Source of the DNA: Bicyclus anynana
Lineage: Eukaryota; Arthropoda; Insecta; Lepidoptera; Nymphalidae
Length of the DNA stretch: 64,000 nucleotides
NCBI RefSeq assembly: GCF_947172395.1
Contig: NC_069087.1
Span: forward strand, 9,629,107-9,693,106
Reading direction: 5' to 3'
Position numbers and translations under genes: made by a program. The notes beneath the pieces are model-generated. The model was not told the origin of the DNA. It ran no database searches and saw only the letters and a list, made by a program, of their open reading frames with translations. This document shows, one piece after another, positions 54,401 through 63,400 of this stretch. Every line of letters starts with the position of its first letter. Position 1 is the first letter of the stretch.

Positions 54401-57400
54401 GCGTTGTTATCTCCGCGTGCTCCAATCATAAGCAAGGCATTAATTTCACAAAAATAAATTATAAATATTGTTACTTCCCTTCTGAAAGCACTTTAAAAAT
54501 CTAAATGATTAAACATAATTTAAGTTACCATTTCCGCATGTTTGTGTTTAACTTTTAAGCGTATTATAGATATTGCAAAGATGAATTCGCCCACAAACTA
54601 GCCGGCGGGCATGGTCGCCAGGCAGCCTTAAAGCTCAAACATCAATGCAACTCTATTACGAATTAGTAGACTGTGTAAGGCGTGACCGTAAAAACATTTT
54701 AAGCACACATTTTAAAGCATGAATTATCACGCTTTGCAAAGCGGATGGTTATAGGCATTTTTCCTTTTTGCTATGATGTTCGCAATGTTAATAAAATTGT
54801 ATTTATATTATATTAAAAACCTTTTGATACATTTAAAAATACAAAGTATTTTTACAGATTTACACGAATAGTACTCTTCATTTACGAATACCAATACTGT
54901 AAAGGTAATACTTACTAAAAACGAAATCTTACCTTGAGTACGAGTACAACCCTGGAAAGGATCACCTTGTAAACCGGGTTCACAGGCACAAGTTGCTCGA
55001 TGATCTACGACAGAGCAAACTGCACCGGGGCCGCAAGCCTGCGCGCAAGGATCCTTGCATCGCAGAGCAACACAGGCCAAGGCGGCTGGACATTCAGCGC
55101 TTATAGTGCATTCTGGCCGACAATTTGGAGGAGATCCGATATAACCAGGTTGACAACTACAAGCTGGTGTATCGCCGGTTTTCAAACATATCGAATTTGG
55201 CCCACAAGGTGACGGCTGACAGGAATCCTCCGGTATAGGTGGAGGTGCTAAAAAAATACAGTTTTTTAATCACAGTTCACATACATGAGTTCTTAATGAT
55301 TCTCAAAATGTTCATTACCTGGTAATGGGTAGCAATAACTAAATGGATCACCAGTGAGTCCATCATTACACGTACATATTGGCGAGTGGGCTATAACTTG
55401 GCAACGAGCTCCACGGCCACACGCGCCTTCGCAAGGGTCGCGACAACGTCTATCGACACAAGCCATTTGAAGTTTGCATTCTGAGCTCACAAGACATTCC
55501 GGTCGACAAGATGGAGGTGAACCAATGTGGCCAATTCTGCACGAGCACGCAGCTGCACCATTAGCACTCACTGTACATTCACTGTACGGACCACATGGTG
55601 ATGGACTACAAGGCGATTTAGGTTTTTCTGAGAAAATTAAAATTGTTGATGAATATTATGTATTTTAAAATAATGTTCAATAATGTTCATATTGTGAAAA
55701 TTACCATCCAAAATAATTTCTGTACAAAACGCAAATGGATCTCCTGCCGTGTTTGGTGGGCAAGTACATGATGGTATGTGGTTATTCACAGAGCAAGTTG
55801 CTCCAGTTCCACATGCTCCCGGGCATGGATCAATACATCTTCCGCCTTGGCACGCACGAGTTGGTGAGCATTCACCGTTAGTACTGCACTCCAGTCGACA
55901 TCCTGAGTAGGGATCACCAAAGTAATTGGGAGCACATGAACAAGCTCCTGATTCGCATACAGCATTACTGCCGCATGGCGATGGATTACAAGGATCAGCG
56001 GCAGGAGTTGGTGTAACTGAAAAATTTTTTTTTTGTAATTAGGCGTATTAGACAAATTCGAATCTTTAAAAATTATTAAAGGGCGTCGCATGATTAGATA
56101 AATATCTTACCTATTACTTCGGAACATTGGATAAACGGATCACCCGAAAATCCTGTTGGACAGCTGCAAATCGGTATATGATCTTGGACCCTGCATTGTG
56201 CTTTAAAACCACAAGAACCTTCACAAGGATTTGTACATTTTTCTGCTATACATGCTTGATGTGATGGGCAATCTGTATTAACGAGACATTCAGGGCGACA
56301 ATTTGGTGGGGCTCCCATGTAGCCAATCAAACAAGAGCACGACGGGAACTCTTTTATAGCACGACATTCGCTATAAGGGCCACATGGGTTAGGATGACAT
56401 GGTTCAGTAGGTTCGACTTTGGAATATTCAATTTCGCGGCAAGCACTAAAAGGATCGCCTGTAGTGCCTGCAGGACAGCTGCATAAAGGACTATGATTTA
56501 TAACTTGACAATGTGCACCTATTCCACAAGTACCTCTGCAAGGATCAGCGCATTTAAATTTGTGACATGCACGATCTGATGGACATTCGCTACTGACGGT
56601 ACATTCAGGCCGGCAATCAGGCGGAGCACCTATGTATTCTGGTAAACATTCACAAGAAGCTAATTCGCCATTTTCTCGGCATACACTGTTAGGGCCACAA
56701 GGTGAAGGTTGACATGGTCTAATTTCTTGTAGTGGTTCAGTTTTATCACATCGTAAAAATGGATTTCCTGAGTAACCTTTAACGCAAGCACATGTTGGTA
56801 CGTGATTTACAACTGTACATTCTGCGAGTGTTCCGCAAATTCCAGGACAAGGATCTGTGCATTTGTTTCTTATACAAGCTTTATCAGCGGAACAATCAGA
56901 ACTTAAAACACACTCAGGGCGACAGCCTTCGTATGGATTTCCTTGATAACCTTCCAGGCATGCGCACGCTCCGGCGCCGTCTCTTTGACTACATACTGCA
57001 TTGGCACCACACGGAGATGGGTCACAAGGTTTCACAACATTTTCTGTAACAAATAAAATGTCAAATAATTGTAAACTGTAAAGTAAGAAACAACATATCA
57101 TATTATTTTCCGTATTCGCTTAATGAAAAAATAAAAACTCCATAAAGCTATACATATAAAAAATATTATTTTTAAGACAAGTTTTGTAATAAAACTTACC
57201 TTCTAAAGGCAGACATTGCAAGAATGGATTTCCGGTATATTTCTCTTTACAAATACAGGAAACTGTGTGGCTCACAATAATGCAATCCGCGTTTATTCCA
57301 CAAGATCCTGGACATGGATCAATACACTTGTTTCTGACGCAAGCTTGGTTAGATGGACAATCTGGATTTATAACGCATTCCGGTCTACAGTTTGGTGGTT

Positions 57401-60400
57401 GTCCAACGTAGTCGTCTATGCATCTGCAGTTTGCTTTACCATTTCGTTCGAGACATAATGCGTTTGGACCGCATGGTGAAGGATTGCAAGCGTCTACTGG
57501 ATCAGGAAGTATGGCTACTACATCATAGCAGCTCTTGAATGGATCTCCGGTCTGTCCTGGATTGCAGCTACATATAGGACTATGATTGATTACTTCACAT
57601 CGAGCTGATAATCCACAGGCATTGATACATGGATTGATACACTTTTGATTGACACAAGCTTTAGTTGACGGACATTCCGAACTAACTATACATTCGGGTC
57701 TGCATGCTGGTGGTGAACCTTGGAATCCTTCAATGCAAGCGCACACTGCCGTATTATCTGATGTTCTACATATACTATTCGGTCCACATGGCGATGGATG
57801 ACATGGGTCTTTTGGAGTGGCTCTTTCTTTTTCAATCGGTTGGCAGTGTGTGAAAGGATTACCAGTGTAATCAGTCATACAAGAACAACTTGGTATATGA
57901 TTAATTACATCGCATTTTGCATTTTGACCACAAACACCTGGGCAAGGATCGCGGCATTTATTTCTGAAACACGCTTTGTCTCTAGGACATTCTTGACTTC
58001 CAGTGCATTCAGGTCTACATGATTCGTACGGATTGCCGCTATAATTAGGTAAACACGTGCAGAAACCATTATCACATTTTGCATTCGGTCCACATGGAGA
58101 TGGGTTACAAGGATCGGATGGAAGTGGTGTCGTAGGCGCTGAAATATAAGCAAAAGTTATTAAAACACTAACGGAAATCGAATTATAATACTAATTCTAT
58201 TTACGCATTCTATTCTGTTATTTATTTATTAAGTAAGTTTTAAAAAAGTGCTTCCCCTTATTATTATCTAAATTATTTACTTATCTATGTATCTATACTA
58301 ATATCAATAGAGCAGAAACTGCATGTAGTTTAATACAATTACTATTGGGATGGAATTATAACTTAGAAACACCAACATTATGAAATTATTTTCTTAGGAA
58401 ATATTTACAAAAATAATCCGTGTTTTTAGAATTTTACAGTTATTCAAACATAACATGTAATGAAAATAACATTTTAATATTTCATAGAATTAGTACTCTA
58501 GAATCTGAGATCCAGTAAGGTATTTTATAGTATTTTTAGATTATACGAACCTTCAGTAATAGGCAAACATCGAGAGAAAGGATCTCCTGTAAAACCTTCA
58601 TTGCATACACACACTGCTACGTGATTGAGAACGTGGCAGTTTGCTTCAACGCCGCAAGAACCTGGGCAAGGGTCTTCACACTTTTGTCTTACGCAAGCTA
58701 AAGAAGCAGGACATTCGGAATTGATTGTACATTCTGGGCGACATGACGGCGGAGAACCAATGTAACCTTGCAAGCAAGAGCACGCTGGGCCGCTCGCCAA
58801 TAGTTGACAACGTGAGTGTGGACCGCATGGAGATGGAGTGCACGATGGAGGCCGTTCAGTTGTTGGTTGAATTGCTGCAAATAATGATGAATTCATAACT
58901 TATGCTCAATGCGTATGAGTCAAATTTATATCACCAATGCTAATAAAATATTAAATACTCACTATAACATTGAGTGAAAGGATCTCCAGTCATTCCTGAT
59001 GGGCACGTACATATAGGATTATGGTTTTTAACAAGACAATGCGCTCGCAGACCACATGTATTTGGACAAGGATCGTCACATTTTTGATTGATACATGCTT
59101 TAGATGTGTCACATTCGCTGTTTACAACACATTGAGGTCGACATGATGGTGGTGAACCTATATAGTTTGGAAGACAGGAACACACTGCCTGCATATTAAC
59201 TTGTCGACATTGGCTGTTAGGTCCACATGGAGTTGGCTCACATGGATTTCTTGCCGGTGTTGCTGAAATAATATTGAAATTTGTAATGAAGTTGTTTGAA
59301 AGGTACTCGTATTACCATCATTAAAATCATAAAATTATAACTTACGTTCTAAAAGTATTTCTTTACATTGGAAAAACGGATCTCCAGTATAGCCCGCAGG
59401 GCAAGAACATACGGGAACATGATTTTCAACAATGCATTGAGCCAGTTGACCACATGTTCTGGGACAAGGATCTATACATTTGAATCGCGTGCAAGCCAAG
59501 TTGAAGCTGCAGTCGTCATTACTTTCACATTCTCTTCTACATCCATTGTTACTATACGGGTCACCTTCATAGCCCTCAGAACAGAAACAAGCTCCCGCGC
59601 CATTATATTCACGGCATTCTGCGTTAGGTCCGCATGGTGATGGAGTACAAGGACTAGACGTTGGAGTCATTTCTGTAGCTGTAACAAAAATATGTATTTT
59701 ATACGTATTATTTACTATGTCTGCAATTAGTGTTGGTCAAAGATATGAAACAGTTATACTAACTTGATATGATAACTTGAGTACAGCTCCTGGATGCATC
59801 ACCAGTGAAACCTTGTTGACATGAACACATTGGCTTATGGTTGACGGTCAAACATAGAGCATTTAATCCACAAGCGCCTTGGCAAGGATCTTTGCAGCGC
59901 TCATTAATGCAAGCCGCATTGCTAGGGCACTCGGGATCAATTGTACATTCTGGTCTACAGTTTGGTACTCTTCCAATGTAATTCGTTATGCATGAGCATG
60001 CTGCTTGGTCTCCAATAACACGACATTCAGAATAGGGTCCACAGGGTGAGGGAACACATGGATTCGTAGGTACGGTTCCTGTAATTAACGATTAATTGTA
60101 AACATATTTTTAACTCAACATATTTTGAACTTTTTAAAAGTAATATTTTGTTACTTACTCTCTTCAGGACTACATTTTGTGAAAGGATCTCCTGTAAATC
60201 CAGACGTACAACTACAAATGGGGTTGTGGGTTACAACTTGACAGCGTGCATTAAGGCCACATGTATTTGGACATGGATCTACGCATTTTTTATTTATACA
60301 AGCTTTGTCTTGTGGGCATTCTGAGCTAACTATACATTCTGGTCGACATGACGGTGGAGTCCCAATGTAACCGACATCACAAGTGCACACGCTATGTCCA

Positions 60401-63400
60401 TTCACTGCTCGGCAAAGGCTGTTTGGTCCGCATGGCGATGGCTGACAAGGATCTAGCTGTGGTTGCTCAACATCCGTAATAACTAGAGAATAATCAAAAT
60501 ATAATATAAGTCAACATTTCACGGGACGTAGATACTAGATAAAGGTGAAATATCTGGGATACTCAGAAATATAAACAAAGGCCCTTAGTAATAGCAAACA
60601 TTAAAAGAATACTGGAGATTTCAAAAACATTAGACAATAATTACATGAATATATTGTAAACTCACTTTCTAAGTCACATTTTACTAGTGGATTTCCTGTA
60701 TATCCAGAAAGACAGGTACACGTGGGCGAATGATTCACTGTTCTACATTCTGCATTTATACCACATGATCCTGGACACGGGTCTTTACATCTGTTATTAG
60801 AACAGGCCTTATTTCGATCACAATCTGAATTTGATACACACTCTGGGCGACATCCTGTGTATGGATCTCCAAAATATTCTGGTAAGCAGGCGCAAGAACC
60901 AACTCCATATCGTTCTTTACACAATGCATTAGCACCGCATGGTGATGGATTGCATGGATTAGGAGGCGGTTCAGAGACATCTGTTAAAACATTTTACGAT
61001 ATTAATCACAGTATACTATTCAATAAACAACAGCAAAAACAGTCTTTCGCATGACTTACATTCAATGACAGAGCATCCACTAAACGGGTCACCAGTATGA
61101 CCCGCTATACAATTACATAATGCTACATGATTTGCTACAGTGCAGTCTGCATTAAAGCCACAAGAACCAGGGCATGGATCAACACATTTCTCGTTCTGGC
61201 ATGCAAGATTACCGGGGCATTCCGCATTGATAGAACACTCAGGTCTACAATTTGGTGCGATACCAATGTAATTTGGTAAGCATGAACATGCAGGCGCTTC
61301 TCCAACTACTTTACATTGAGAATTCGGACCGCACGGTGATGGTACACATGGATTTCCTTTAGGTCCCGTAAAGATAGGTTCTAAGAATAAAAGTTCAATA
61401 CATTAAGAATAAACAGAAAATAGAAATAGTATAGAAAAAAAGAAATAAATGAAAAATACAAAGCATGCTAAGTTGAAAATCATAAAAAAAACAACATTTT
61501 TGATTTTTATTGGTTTGATTTTTTTTTTTAATTCAATTACATCAATTCTTTGAAAAATTGCCTTACTTTGCTCTAACTGACAAACTGCGAATGGGTCACC
61601 AGTAAATCCTGCTTTACATGTACAAATAGGATTATGATTTATTGTTTGACATCGAGCGTTTACACCACATGTTCCAGGACACGGATCTCTGCACTTTTGT
61701 TTTATACACGCTTGATGTTGAGGGCAATCTGTACTAGTAACACATTCGGGTCTACACGTGGGCGGAGACCCTACATAACCTTCTTCGCAAGAACATACTC
61801 CGTGTCCGTTTATCTCTTTACAATGACTGTAAGGTCCGCAAGGGGACGGCACACAAGGGTTGAAAACTTCTATAGCTACAATTGGACATAAAAATATGTT
61901 AATTATTATTATTATTGAAATCATAATTGAGATTTTTAATGAATATAAATCATATAATGAACTATTGTATTTACAAATAAATGCTATACTAACGCGTTCT
62001 TTGTGGATGGCATGATATACTTGGATTTCCTTCGTATCCATCTATACACAGACAAACTGGTGTGTGATGTGTGACACTACAAAGAGCATTTATTCCACAT
62101 GCGCCTTGACAAGGGTTTATACATTTATTATTCGAGCAAGCTTTGTCTGATGAACAGTCGTTATTAGTGACGCATTCAGGTCGGCAGCCCAGATATGGAT
62201 CTCCGAAGTATCCTGGCAAACATGTGCATGCTCCAGCATTATTTCTTTCAGTGCACAGCGCATTTGGTCCGCATGGTGATGGATTACAGGGATTGGTTTC
62301 ATCTTCGCTCGGTACTGTTACTGTTATTAAAAGACAAAAACGTGTACAATACTCAGTTATGCTTTGATTTTTAGTAAATTTATCCAATTGTATGAAGATA
62401 TGGCTTACCAATAAAATAACAACCACTAAAAGGATCCCCCGTATAACTTTCACGACAATGACAAACGGCTTTATGTGCAATTACGTTGCAATTAGCATTT
62501 GAACCACAAGATCCGTCACATGGACTCATACATTTCTCACGAACGCATGCAAGATTGCTGGGACATTCTTCATCATATATACATTCCGGTCGACAATGTG
62601 GTGCACGTCCAATATATCCAGCTTTACAAGAACAAGCAGGGGTATCTCTAATAACTCGGCATTGTGAATTAGGTCCGCAAGGCGAAGGAATACATGGATT
62701 GCCTGATGGTCTTGGTTCAGGTTCTAAAATGTATATTAAAAGTTATTAAATTAACAATTGGTTAATTTGTTATACTTATTAATTGTATTTTTTTAGCAAC
62801 TCACTCGTTTCAAAGGCACAATTGATAAATGGATCGCCAACATAGTTATTTGGACAACTGCATAAAGCATTATGATTAACCACGGTACATTTGGCATTGA
62901 CACCGCAAGCGCCAATACATGGATCTATGCATTTTTGGTTGATACAAGCCCTGTTCGGCATACAGTCACTGCTGACCATACATTCAGGACGGCAGTTAGG
63001 AGGAGCCCCGAAATACTGTTCCTGGCACGAACAAATAGCGTGCCCATTATTAGCACGGCATACACTGTATGGTCCGCAAGGAGAAGGTACGCATGGATCT
63101 GACTGCTTTTCAATTGCACCTAAAAATGTGAAATTATACTATGTTAAATATTCTGACTCTATTAATATAAAGTTCAGAGTTTATACTGGTAACAATTGTT
63201 CTTTAATATTCACTATAAACTTACTTATGTAACAAGAAGTAAAAGGATTTCCTTCGTATCCAACAAGACAAGCACATGACGGCGCATGATTATTGACACG
63301 ACATTCGGCGTTCATTCCACAGACACCCGGACAGGGATCATTACATTTGTTATTAATACAGGCCCTATCTTTTGGACAGTCAGAATTTAGTACGCATTCT

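Noticed and set aside
18819..58138. Notch, fibrillin or another EGF-rich gene
   Set aside because: The CRPEC four-cysteine DPY modules and the adjoining ZP domain are specific to Dumpy; no LNR, ankyrin or TB domains are present.
18819..58138. Pseudogene or assembly-collapsed tandem repeat
   Set aside because: All exons stay open and in phase, and every module differs in sequence, so the array is neither decayed nor artificially duplicated.
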